DNA of 64,000 nt from Chryseobacterium sp. SORGH_AS_0447 (GTDB taxonomy: Bacteria; Bacteroidota; Bacteroidia; Flavobacteriales; Weeksellaceae), in NCBI RefSeq assembly GCF_030818695.1, contig NZ_JAUTAR010000001.1, forward strand, positions 2,784,501-2,848,500, read 5' to 3'. Shown here one piece after another: positions 55,669-62,937 of the stretch. How positions within the stretch are numbered: the first letter of the stretch is position 1; the number at the start of each line of letters is the position of its first letter. A program made the position numbers and the translations under genes. The notes beneath the pieces are model-generated. The model did not search any database. It was not told where the DNA came from and saw only the letters and a list, made by a program, of their open reading frames with translations.

Positions 55669-56010
55669 ATAAACAATTTTAACTAAGTGTCTTTGATTGT
55701 TCTTACATTCTATCTGTCTCTATTCCTATTTGTCAAAAGTATATTCTTGTAAAAAATTATTATTTTATTTGGATGGTAAATAATTCTTCAAGACTGAGTT
55801 TCATTTCTCTAAAATAATTCAAATAAATAAATTTCTTATTAAAACAATTTTCATTTAAAATTATACTTAAAAGTACCGTATTTAACGGCTTTTTTCCTTC
55901 TCATCTTATCAAAAACGATTATAGATTATATTTATCAGACTGCTTTTGTTTGATAGATGAAGTATGTCTATCTTTGCGCCAGAAAATTTAAATATAAAAA
56001 CCAAGAAATT
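55669..56010. other. intergenic region upstream of the peroxiredoxin gene
   Basis: About 340 AT-rich bases without a gene, ending in the promoter at 55945-55976. I see no operator-like palindrome. Confidence 0.45.
55945..55976 (+). promoter_or_regulatory. peroxiredoxin promoter
   Basis: TTTG (55945-55948), exactly 20 bases, then TATCTTTG (55969-55976). The start codon is 35 bases downstream. This is the best flavobacterial promoter in the window. Confidence 0.7.
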
Positions 56011-56643
56011 ATGTCTTTAGTAGGAAAAAAATTCCCAAATGTAACTGTAGACGCTATGTCTGAAATGGGGGATGACCTTAGAATCAACATCTTTGAAGAA
56101 GCTACAGCGAATCAGCAGAAAGTTATTTTGTTCTGGTACCCGAAAGATTTCACTTTCGTATGCCCTACTGAGCTTCACGCTTTCCAGGAAGCTTTGCCTG
56201 AATTTGAAAAAAGAAACACAAAAGTAATCGGTGCTTCTTGCGATACCAACGAAGTACACTTCGCATGGCTGAATGTTTCCAAAGACAATGGTGGTATCGA
56301 AGGGGTAACTTACCCTCTTTTGGCTGATACCCACAGACAACTGGCAAACATCCTTGGAATCGTAGACCAGGATTTCGAATACAACGAAGAAGGTGAAGAA
56401 GTGTTCACCGGTTCAAACGTAACGTACAGAGCAACTTATCTTATCGACGAAACCGGAAAAATTTTCCATGAGTCTGTAAACGATATGCCGCTTGGTAGAA
56501 ACGTAAAAGAATATTTAAGACTTATTGATGCTTACACTCACGTTCAGAAGCATGGTGAAGTTTGCCCTGCAAACTGGGAAGAAGGAAAAGATGCGATGAA
56601 AGCAGACCGAACTTCTACAGCTGAGTATTTAGCTAAAAATTAA
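56011..56643 (+). CDS. 2-Cys peroxiredoxin (AhpC/TSA family)
   Basis: This 210-aa protein reduces hydrogen peroxide and organic peroxides. The peroxidatic cysteine is Cys51 in FTFVCPTELH and the resolving cysteine Cys185 in GEVCPANWEEG, so it is a typical 2-Cys enzyme. ATG at 56011 (MSLVGKKF) fits homologues. An in-frame ATG at 55957 overlaps the -7 box and is rejected. The thioredoxin-like gene downstream could be its reductant. The strong two-box promoter suits a highly expressed stress protein; an OxyR site is not apparent. Confidence 0.94.
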   Translation: MSLVGKKFPNVTVDAMSEMGDDLRINIFEEATANQQKVILFWYPKDFTFVCPTELHAFQEALPEFEKRNTKVIGASCDTNEVHFAWLNVSKDNGGIEGVTYPLLADTHRQLANILGIVDQDFEYNEEGEEVFTGSNVTYRATYLIDETGKIFHESVNDMPLGRNVKEYLRLIDAYTHVQKHGEVCPANWEEGKDAMKADRTSTAEYLAKN

Positions 56644-56660
56644 TCAAAATTAATATAACA

Positions 56661-56757
56661 GTGTAGCAAATCCAGCAGTGTAGCAATAATGTAGCAGGAA
56701 ATAACCGATGATAAACTGTTGCATTGCTGGATTGGTACATTGTTACATTTTATTCTA
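56661..56757. repeat. TGTAGCA-type palindromic repeat element
   Basis: Short units of the form TGTAGCA or TGTAACA recur on one arm and their complements on the other. The core AATCCAGCA (56669-56677) pairs with TGCTGGATT (56725-56733) and the stem extends inward to about 16 pairs. It fills the gap between peroxiredoxin and thioredoxin genes. Confidence 0.65.
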
Positions 56758-56768
56758 AAATTTTATTT

Positions 56769-57074
56769 ATGTATACCGAATTAACAGAAGATACGCTTCA
56801 GAATATTGTAAGCGAAAATGAAAAAGTAGTCGTACAGTATGGTGCGACATGGTGCGGGAACTGTAGAATCATGAAGCCGAAATTCAAAAAATTAGCTTCT
56901 GAAAACGATAGCATTCCTTTCTTATATGTAGATGCGGAAAAGCTTCCGGAAAGCAGAAAACTGGCTAAAGTAGATAATCTTCCAACGTTTGCTATTTTCA
57001 AAAATGGCGAACTGGTAAACCAGGTACAGTCTAATCAGGCAGAAAGTTTAATCAACCTATTTAACGAATTGTAA
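56769..57074 (+). CDS. thioredoxin-family protein with WCGNC active site
   Basis: This 101-aa single-domain thioredoxin fold has the active site ATWCGNCRIMKP (Cys29 and Cys32) and the cis-proline in VDNLPTFAIFKNGEL. Asn replaces the usual Pro of WCGPC, which shifts the redox potential. ATG at 56769 (MYTELTED) is chosen; the in-frame ATG at 56724 falls inside the repeat element. It lacks a signal peptide and so is cytoplasmic. It sits between a 2-Cys peroxiredoxin and a small conserved gene that starts 2 bases after its stop, a setting that suggests peroxide detoxification. Confidence 0.9.
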   Translation: MYTELTEDTLQNIVSENEKVVVQYGATWCGNCRIMKPKFKKLASENDSIPFLYVDAEKLPESRKLAKVDNLPTFAIFKNGELVNQVQSNQAESLINLFNEL

Positions 57075-57076
57075 GT

Positions 57077-57325
57077 ATGAAATTACCGATCATCAGACAG
57101 TTTTATCAGAACCAGACTCCTGAAAATCTGGAGAAAACACTGGAAGTACTGGAAAGCTTCACGGAGTTCAGAGGAACAACTGAAGAGGATCTGAATGTTG
57201 CCGGAGAGCTGATTACCAACATCTGCGGCGCATTGGAAGTTCATGCCAATGTACAGAACGGGATGAGTGAAAAGGATGCTTTAAACTCATTTGCCCAGAA
57301 GGTTTTAGGCTCAATCGACAGATAG
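57077..57325 (+). CDS. small conserved protein (possibly DUF6952)
   Basis: This 82-aa soluble, acidic helical protein (MKLPIIRQFYQN, FTEFRGTTEEDLNVAGELITNICGALEVHANV) has one cysteine in the middle. It begins 2 bases after the thioredoxin stop, so the two are translationally coupled. I believe this thioredoxin-linked protein is a conserved flavobacterial family, perhaps DUF6952, but the name should be checked. A helper of the thioredoxin is a reasonable inference; no function is known to me. Confidence 0.7.
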   Translation: MKLPIIRQFYQNQTPENLEKTLEVLESFTEFRGTTEEDLNVAGELITNICGALEVHANVQNGMSEKDALNSFAQKVLGSIDR

Positions 57326-57418
57326 TTTTAAACACAAATCTCACAGATATTCTTCACAAATAAGCACAAATATAATTGTGTCATTTATGCTAAAATTAGC
57401 GCCATTTGTGTTTAAAAC
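57325..57418. repeat. long nested inverted repeat
   Basis: GTTTTAAACACAAAT (57325-57339) and its perfect complement (57404-57418) enclose a second imperfect inverted pair, CACAAATAAGCACAA (57355-57369) with TTGTGTCATTTATG (57376-57389). The element starts at the last base of the preceding stop codon. Confidence 0.7.
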
Positions 57419-57421
57419 AAA

Positions 57422-57460
57422 CAAAAATAAAATCCCGATGCCAAGACATCAGGATTTTTT
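57422..57460. terminator. bidirectional terminator
   Basis: AATCC-C-GATG and CATC-A-GGATT pair with one mismatch, followed by TTTTTT on the plus strand and T-rich sequence on the minus strand. It separates the thioredoxin operon from the convergent BI-1 gene. Confidence 0.75.
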
Positions 57461-57487
57461 GGGTTTATAAAATTTCTCTTATTTCAA

Positions 57488-58174
57488 TTAGCTTCTTCTG
57501 CTCATGAGAATGCTCAGGATATACCAGAACAGCAGCATGATCGAAGCAAACAGCTGTAAGGAAGCTCCTACATACTGATTGGTGCTGTACGCATTCTTAA
57601 GGATGCTTGTCTGATACAGGATTGTAGCAGAAGCCAAAATCACCATTCCTACCGAGAACCACAGCCCCAGGTTAAATCCGAAAAGCATTCCGGCTACAAT
57701 TAATCCCAATGAGATAAATCCTCCGATAATAATGATATTGCGAAGGAAAGAAAAATCCCTTTTGGAAGTGAAAGCGACCAGGGAAATTCCGGCAAACATG
57801 GCCACCGTAAGCATAGCCGCCTGGAAGATAACCGACGGACCGGCGTAAAGCGTTGCAATCTTAATTAACGGAAGGAAAATAATCGCTTCCAGTACAATAT
57901 AAAATCCAAGCCCGAAATACTGCGTCGACTGACTTTGAGACAGCGACCATTTTGTAGCCAAAACCGAAGCCAGCCAGAATACTCCGATGATCAGCAGCCA
58001 GATATACCGCTGGGCAAACATAGCAAAGATTACCTGATCAGGAACCATTTTCAATAATACACTTTCTACCCCGATAAAAGCGAGGATCGACAAAGCAACG
58101 TGAATATACGTTTTTCTGTAAAATGCTGCTTTATCCACTTCATTGGCCTGCGCCACTAAAACATCTGTGATCAT
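57488..58174 (-). CDS. Bax inhibitor-1/YccA family membrane protein
   Basis: This 228-aa protein has seven hydrophobic helices, starting about residue 25 (YIHVALSILAFIGVESVLL) and ending with LFASIMLLFWYILSILMSRRS. The acidic pair near the C-terminal helix that conducts calcium in other BI-1 proteins is not clear here. The family (TMBIM) forms inner-membrane leak channels or stress proteins. It is the last of three leftward genes, 30 bases behind the first of two paralogous secreted proteins. Function in this genus is not established. Confidence 0.88.
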   Translation of the reverse strand: MITDVLVAQANEVDKAAFYRKTYIHVALSILAFIGVESVLLKMVPDQVIFAMFAQRYIWLLIIGVFWLASVLATKWSLSQSQSTQYFGLGFYIVLEAIIFLPLIKIATLYAGPSVIFQAAMLTVAMFAGISLVAFTSKRDFSFLRNIIIIGGFISLGLIVAGMLFGFNLGLWFSVGMVILASATILYQTSILKNAYSTNQYVGASLQLFASIMLLFWYILSILMSRRS

Positions 58175-58204
58175 AGTTTTATTTTTTAGTTAGTTGAATT
58201 TAAA

Positions 58205-58672
58205 TTATTTCACCGGCTTATACGGTTTAATACCCATAATCTTCCCATCCTTTTCAAATACGGCCGTAATGATTTTGGTGGGTTCAGCTGATTTATCATC
58301 TGCGTATTTATACTGGATCATCGGATAGCTGCTGCCATCGATAAACGGCTTATTTCCGCTTTTAATGATTTCAAACGTTTTGCCAGTATCAATGTCGGTG
58401 GCAAGCTTTTGAAAAACCACATCCGTCACCATTTTTTTCGCTCTTTCAGAAAGCAGTGCTTCCATCCCTTTACGATCGGAAGCTTGCAGCGCACTGATAA
58501 ATTTCAGGAAATTTCCGTTGTATAGGGCGAGTTCCTCTTTGCTTAACTGCAGGGACGCTTTAGTATCGCTACTTATGATCTCCTTTTTGGGTTCAGTTTT
58601 AGGAGCTGCTTTTTTCTGGGAGAAAAAGAAAGGGGCTGATAAAACGGAAAGAATGAATATTATTTTTTTCAT
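58205..58672 (-). CDS. secreted protein, paralogue of the 58737 gene
   Basis: This 155-aa protein has a signal peptide (IIFILSVLSAPFFFSQ), a short Lys/Pro-rich linker and a C-terminal domain from about residue 45. FLKFISALQASDRKGMEALLS opens the domain and YPMIQYKYADD with FEKDGKIMGIKPYK close it. The same blocks occur in the gene directly upstream (58737), so the pair arose by tandem duplication. The domain has no recognised name; a strand-rich DUF3887-like or NTF2-like fold is conceivable. It is 30 bases before the BI-1 gene. Confidence 0.7.
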   Translation of the reverse strand: MKKIIFILSVLSAPFFFSQKKAAPKTEPKKEIISSDTKASLQLSKEELALYNGNFLKFISALQASDRKGMEALLSERAKKMVTDVVFQKLATDIDTGKTFEIIKSGNKPFIDGSSYPMIQYKYADDKSAEPTKIITAVFEKDGKIMGIKPYKPVK

Positions 58673-58736
58673 AAGGCTTTATTTCAGATAAATCATAAAC
58701 AGATTTACTCCGGTACTTATTGTCTGTCGTCGATCT

Positions 58737-59183
58737 TTATTTGCTGTAATCAGGCTTCACGCCTAAAATCTTTCCGTCGTTTTCAAAAATAACGGTAATA
58801 ATATCTCTTGGCGGATCAGACGCATCATCAGCATATTTGTACTGGATTGCCGGATAAGTTTCATTATCCAGCAGTTTCTGGAATCCCGATTTATAAACGT
58901 CGGTTTTCCTTTCAAAGCTGATCCCACCGGATAACTTCTGAATTACATTATCCGAAACGATGTGTTTTACTTTATCGGATATTAAATTATTGATTGCCTG
59001 CTTGTCGGAAGCTTTCAATGCCGCTACGAACTTCGTAAAGGACTGGTTGTAAAAAGAAACCTGATCTTTACTTAATTCGGAGGTAAGCTCGATCTTTTTG
59101 CTTTCGACCACTTTGATCTGGCTTGCCTGGGAAAATCCCAGCTGAAATGCCAATACGGTAAGAACCGGAAACCATTTTTTCAT
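58737..59183 (-). CDS. secreted protein, paralogue of the 58205 gene
   Basis: ATG at 59183 begins a signal peptide (WFPVLTVLAFQLGFSQA); the frame is open for 52 more codons upstream but these overlap the end of the acyl-CoA reductase gene. The 148-aa protein shares FTKFVAALKASDKQAINNLIS, YPAIQYKYADD and FENDGKILGVKP with its neighbour, so both have the same single domain. The copies differ clearly elsewhere (IKVVESKKIELTSEL here against the Lys/Pro-rich linker), so the duplication is not recent. Function unknown. Confidence 0.7.
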   Translation of the reverse strand: MKKWFPVLTVLAFQLGFSQASQIKVVESKKIELTSELSKDQVSFYNQSFTKFVAALKASDKQAINNLISDKVKHIVSDNVIQKLSGGISFERKTDVYKSGFQKLLDNETYPAIQYKYADDASDPPRDIITVIFENDGKILGVKPDYSK

Positions 59184-59218
59184 ACGTATCTGGATTGGTA
59201 ACTGCAAGATACGAAGAA

Positions 59219-60253
59219 TTATATTACCGATAAAAATTTCATTGTGTCCACATTGTCTGCATAGGTATCGAGTCCCGGATTTTGAGCTTCTCCAGGCTTC
59301 ACCGACTCCAGACCGAGCTCTTCTTTCGCTACGATACATTGGATATCCCCTTCATTTTCAGCAATAAAGCTTTCTACCTCATCCAGAGAAGAATACCGGC
59401 TGAAATTGATGACAGAAAGCGGACTGAATAATTTTTCATCTTCTTTAAGCATCACAAAATTATTGTCCCAGAACTTTTCCTGGTTCAGCAGATAGATCGC
59501 TCTGTTGTAATCGTAATTATTGGCGTATTTGTTATGATGGATGATATCCTGAAAATTTAAAAAACTTTCAAATAACCGGTCGATCACAAAATCCTGCGGG
59601 ATAAAAAGCCTTGTAACATTCCTGCAACCCAATCCGAAATAGCGGAAAATGTCTTCTGCCAAAAGCTTAAGCTCTTCTTCCGTTTCGTCACCCTTTAAAA
59701 CAGCGATTGAGGTCCTGTTTTTCCGGATAATATGCAGATGGTTTTTAAAATAATACTCAAGGTATCTTGCCGTGTTATTGCTTCCGGTAGCGATCACCGC
59801 ATCAAAATTCTCCAGTCTTTCAACAAATTCAAAAGAAACGTTTTCTTCCGAAAATTCATTCCATTTCTTTAATAAAAACGGAATCATATACTTATCTTTT
59901 GAAGAAAGCTTGATCACCGGAATATGGTTGCTCAGCACCACGGAAATCACATCGTGGAAACCAACCATGGGAATATTCCCTGCCAGGATAAGCCCTACCC
60001 TTTTCGATATTTTGGAAATCTGATACTCTTTAAGCCAGCTTTTTATATTTTCTTCCGTCAGCAGACCAGCCCATTGCTGCAAAGCAAATCTTTGATTTTC
60101 AGAAGTAAACCAGGGATTTTCTATTTCGGTTCTTTTTAATAAAGATTCAAATCCTGCATCGTCTTCATTGTAATTTGGCTGATCTTTTGCTAAAAAGTCT
60201 TGTAGATATTGGCTAAGTCTTGTAAGTCCTAAAACTTGATTTTCGGTATTCAT
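59219..60253 (-). CDS. LuxC-type acyl-CoA reductase
   Basis: This 344-aa protein belongs to the LuxC family of aldehyde dehydrogenase-like enzymes that reduce acyl-CoA with NAD(P)H. The core has LILAGNIPMVGFHDVISVVLS, DAVIATGSNNTARYLE and the nucleophile Cys210 in FGLGCRNVTRLFIP. Bacteroidetes carry this protein without luxAB, so a light-emission role is not implied; the product would be a fatty aldehyde or thioester adduct. It diverges from the ferredoxin gene, with overlapping putative promoters (minus-strand TAAATTTG at 60292-60299). Substrate unknown. Confidence 0.85.
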   Translation of the reverse strand: MNTENQVLGLTRLSQYLQDFLAKDQPNYNEDDAGFESLLKRTEIENPWFTSENQRFALQQWAGLLTEENIKSWLKEYQISKISKRVGLILAGNIPMVGFHDVISVVLSNHIPVIKLSSKDKYMIPFLLKKWNEFSEENVSFEFVERLENFDAVIATGSNNTARYLEYYFKNHLHIIRKNRTSIAVLKGDETEEELKLLAEDIFRYFGLGCRNVTRLFIPQDFVIDRLFESFLNFQDIIHHNKYANNYDYNRAIYLLNQEKFWDNNFVMLKEDEKLFSPLSVINFSRYSSLDEVESFIAENEGDIQCIVAKEELGLESVKPGEAQNPGLDTYADNVDTMKFLSVI

Positions 60254-60281
60254 AATTACTGTAAAATTGGGGAATATTTTG

Positions 60282-60299
60282 TAATTTTGTGCAAATTTA
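60282..60299. promoter_or_regulatory. back-to-back -7 boxes for ferredoxin and acyl-CoA reductase genes
   Basis: TAATTTTG (60282-60289, plus) serves the ferredoxin gene at 60313. TAAATTTG (60292-60299, minus) serves the reductase gene starting at 60253. The two exact boxes are two bases apart and point away from their genes' opposite neighbours, so the promoters should compete. Confidence 0.5.
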
Positions 60300-60300
60300 A

Positions 60301-60664
<364 letters not shown>

Positions 60665-60670
60665 AAACTG

Positions 60671-60700
60671 CCGTCTCATCCATCATGAGGCGGTTTTTTA
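60671..60700 (+). terminator. ferredoxin terminator
   Basis: CCGTCTCAT and ATGAGGCGG form a 9-bp stem followed by six T, 6 bases after the corrected ferredoxin stop. Its position supports the end at 60664. Confidence 0.85.
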
Positions 60701-60785
60701 TATCCAAAAATCTGAAATTTTTAATAAGAAACTATAAATGAAACTGTAAGAGAAATTTTACAGAAAATCCAAAAAAGTAAATAAT

Positions 60786-61850
60786 ATGAGTAAAAAGCAC
60801 AACTTTAGCGCAGGACCATGCATCTTACCTCAGGAAGTTTTTGAAAAATCGGCAGAGGCCATTCTCGATTTTAACGGAATGGGTCTTTCCCTTCTTGAAA
60901 TTTCGCACCGAAGCAAAGATTTCGTAGCGGTGATGGATGAAGCACGCGCTATTGTCAAAAGACTGATGAATCTGGGTGATGATTATGAAGTTTTATATCT
61001 GGGCGGAGGGGCCAGCCTGCAGTTTGCCATGGTGCCTTACAACCTGATGAAAGTTGGCGGAAAAGCAGCATACCTGGATACGGGAACATGGGCTGCAGGA
61101 GCGATTAAAGAAGCAAAAAAAGTAGGAACGGTAGATGTTGTAGGCTCTTCAAAAGAAGAAAACTATTCCTTCATTCCTAAAGACTATACTGTAGGTGCAG
61201 AATATGATTATTTCCACTGTACTTCAAACAATACAATCTACGGAACCCAGATGAAATCTTTTCCGGAAGTGGACACCCTGATGGTTTGTGATATGAGTTC
61301 CGATATTTTCTCAAGACAGCTGGATTTCTCCAAATTTGACCTGATCTACGCCGGAGCACAGAAAAATATGGGACCTGCCGGAGTAACTCTGGTGGTGATC
61401 AAAAAAGAAATATTAGGAAAAACGGGAAGAGAAAATATGTTCTCCATCCTGGACTATTCCCAGCATATTGCCAAAGAATCCATGTACAATACGCCTCCGG
61501 TTTTCCCGGTATACGCTTCATTGCTTACGTTACAGTACCTGGAAAACAACGGCGGAATCGCAGCAGCGGAAGCCAGAAACGAAGCGAAAGCAAAGCTTTT
61601 ATATGACGAGATCGACAGCAACCCGCTGTTTGAGACGTTCTGCGTAAAAGAAGACCGTTCCCTGATGAATGTTTCCTTTAAGATTACCGACGAGAGCAAA
61701 AAAGAAGCATTTGATGCAGCGTGGAAAGCTGCCGGAATCAGCGGTCTGAACGGGCACAGAAGCCTTGGAGGATACAGAGCGAGTCTATACAATGCGATGC
61801 CGATAGAGAGCGTGCAGATTTTGGTAGATGTTATGAAATCCATAAAGTAA
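60786..61850 (+). CDS. serC: phosphoserine aminotransferase
   Basis: This 354-aa PLP enzyme converts 3-phosphohydroxypyruvate and glutamate to phosphoserine and 2-oxoglutarate. It shows the SerC start KHNFSAGPCILPQEVFE, then LSLLEISHRSKDF, LGGGASLQFAMVPYNL, HCTSNNTIYG and the PLP lysine in YAGAQKNMGPAGVTLV. The C-terminus has NGHRSLGGYRASLYNAMP. Its length is usual for the short SerC form. It is followed by serA 121 bases later on the same strand, so this is the serine biosynthesis cluster. Confidence 0.96.
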   Translation: MSKKHNFSAGPCILPQEVFEKSAEAILDFNGMGLSLLEISHRSKDFVAVMDEARAIVKRLMNLGDDYEVLYLGGGASLQFAMVPYNLMKVGGKAAYLDTGTWAAGAIKEAKKVGTVDVVGSSKEENYSFIPKDYTVGAEYDYFHCTSNNTIYGTQMKSFPEVDTLMVCDMSSDIFSRQLDFSKFDLIYAGAQKNMGPAGVTLVVIKKEILGKTGRENMFSILDYSQHIAKESMYNTPPVFPVYASLLTLQYLENNGGIAAAEARNEAKAKLLYDEIDSNPLFETFCVKEDRSLMNVSFKITDESKKEAFDAAWKAAGISGLNGHRSLGGYRASLYNAMPIESVQILVDVMKSIK

Positions 61851-61971
61851 CAAAAACTTTTGAAAGTCAATTACTTAAATAATATTCAGTGTTATTTTAA
61901 TTTTTCTTAATTTGCGCAACTGTTAAATTATTTAATAATCCGATTTAAATAATTAAAGGATATCAATACAC

Positions 61972-62934
61972 ATGAGAGTTTTAGCTAACGACGGAATTTC
62001 AAAAGCAGGTGAACAGGCATTGAAAGATGCAGGGATCGAAGTACTGGATAACAGGGTTGCCCAGGACCACGTCATCAATTTCATCAACGAAAACAACGTA
62101 GACGTTCTTCTGGTAAGAAGTGCCACAAAAGTAAGGCAGGATCTTATCGACGCGTGCCCGGATCTGAAAATCATCGGCCGTGGCGGTATCGGAATGGACA
62201 ACATCGACGTTGAATACGCCATCGAAAAAGGGAAATATGTGATCAACACCCCGACCGCTTCTTCGAAATCCGTAGCTGAGCTGGTATTCGGCCATTTCTT
62301 TTCACTGGCCAGGTTTCTCCACGAATCCAACAGGCTGATGCCTCTGGAAGGGGAAACGCACTTCAATGCCATGAAAAAGTCTTTTGCCAATGCCTATGAA
62401 CTTTCAGGAAAAACACTGGGAGTAATCGGTTTCGGAAGTATTGGCCGGGAAGTCCTGAAAATAGGGATCTCTCTGGGAATGAAAGTGAAAGTGCTGACGA
62501 GAAAGCCACAGACCAAAACCATTGCCCTGGAATTCTTTGACGGCCGTTCACTGGACTTTGAGATTACTTCCACAAACGATATGGATGCTTTCCTGAAAGA
62601 TGCCGATTTCATCAGTATCAATACGCCTAAAACAAACGAATACATTATAGACACGCCACAGTTCGAAAAAATGAAGGACGGCGTCTATATTGTCAATACG
62701 GCAAGGGGCGGTGTGATGAATGAAGTTGCTCTGATCGATTTTATTGAATCCAATAAAGTAGCGGGTGCCGCGCTGGACGTTTTTGAAAAAGAACCGAGCC
62801 CGGAAGTCCTCCTGCTGATGAATCCTGCCCTCTCCCTTTCCCCGCACGTCGGCGGAAATACCGTGGATGCCCAGGAAAAAATCGGAATCGAGCTTGCAGA
62901 ACAGATTATTAAGATTAAAGAAACTATAAAATAA
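61972..62934 (+). CDS. serA: D-3-phosphoglycerate dehydrogenase
   Basis: This 320-aa D-2-hydroxyacid dehydrogenase oxidises 3-phosphoglycerate, the first step of serine synthesis. The NAD-binding loop is VIGFGSIGREVL. The catalytic residues are in GRGGIGMDNIDV (Arg), a Glu near INTPKTNEYI and His in SLSPHVGGNTVD. VNTARGGVMNEVALIDFI is also typical. The ACT regulatory domain of E. coli SerA is absent, so feedback inhibition by serine through that route is not expected. It sits between serC and the DUF1015 gene, which starts 3 bases after its stop. Confidence 0.94.
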   Translation: MRVLANDGISKAGEQALKDAGIEVLDNRVAQDHVINFINENNVDVLLVRSATKVRQDLIDACPDLKIIGRGGIGMDNIDVEYAIEKGKYVINTPTASSKSVAELVFGHFFSLARFLHESNRLMPLEGETHFNAMKKSFANAYELSGKTLGVIGFGSIGREVLKIGISLGMKVKVLTRKPQTKTIALEFFDGRSLDFEITSTNDMDAFLKDADFISINTPKTNEYIIDTPQFEKMKDGVYIVNTARGGVMNEVALIDFIESNKVAGAALDVFEKEPSPEVLLLMNPALSLSPHVGGNTVDAQEKIGIELAEQIIKIKETIK

Positions 62935-62937
62935 AAT

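Noticed and set aside
59184..59339. 52-codon N-terminal extension of the 58737 gene
   Set aside because: It overlaps the 3' end of the acyl-CoA reductase gene, and the internal ATG at 59183 starts a clean signal peptide.
59219..60253. Bioluminescence genes next to the LuxC-type protein
   Set aside because: No luxA, luxB, luxD or luxE is present; the family occurs widely in non-luminous Bacteroidetes.
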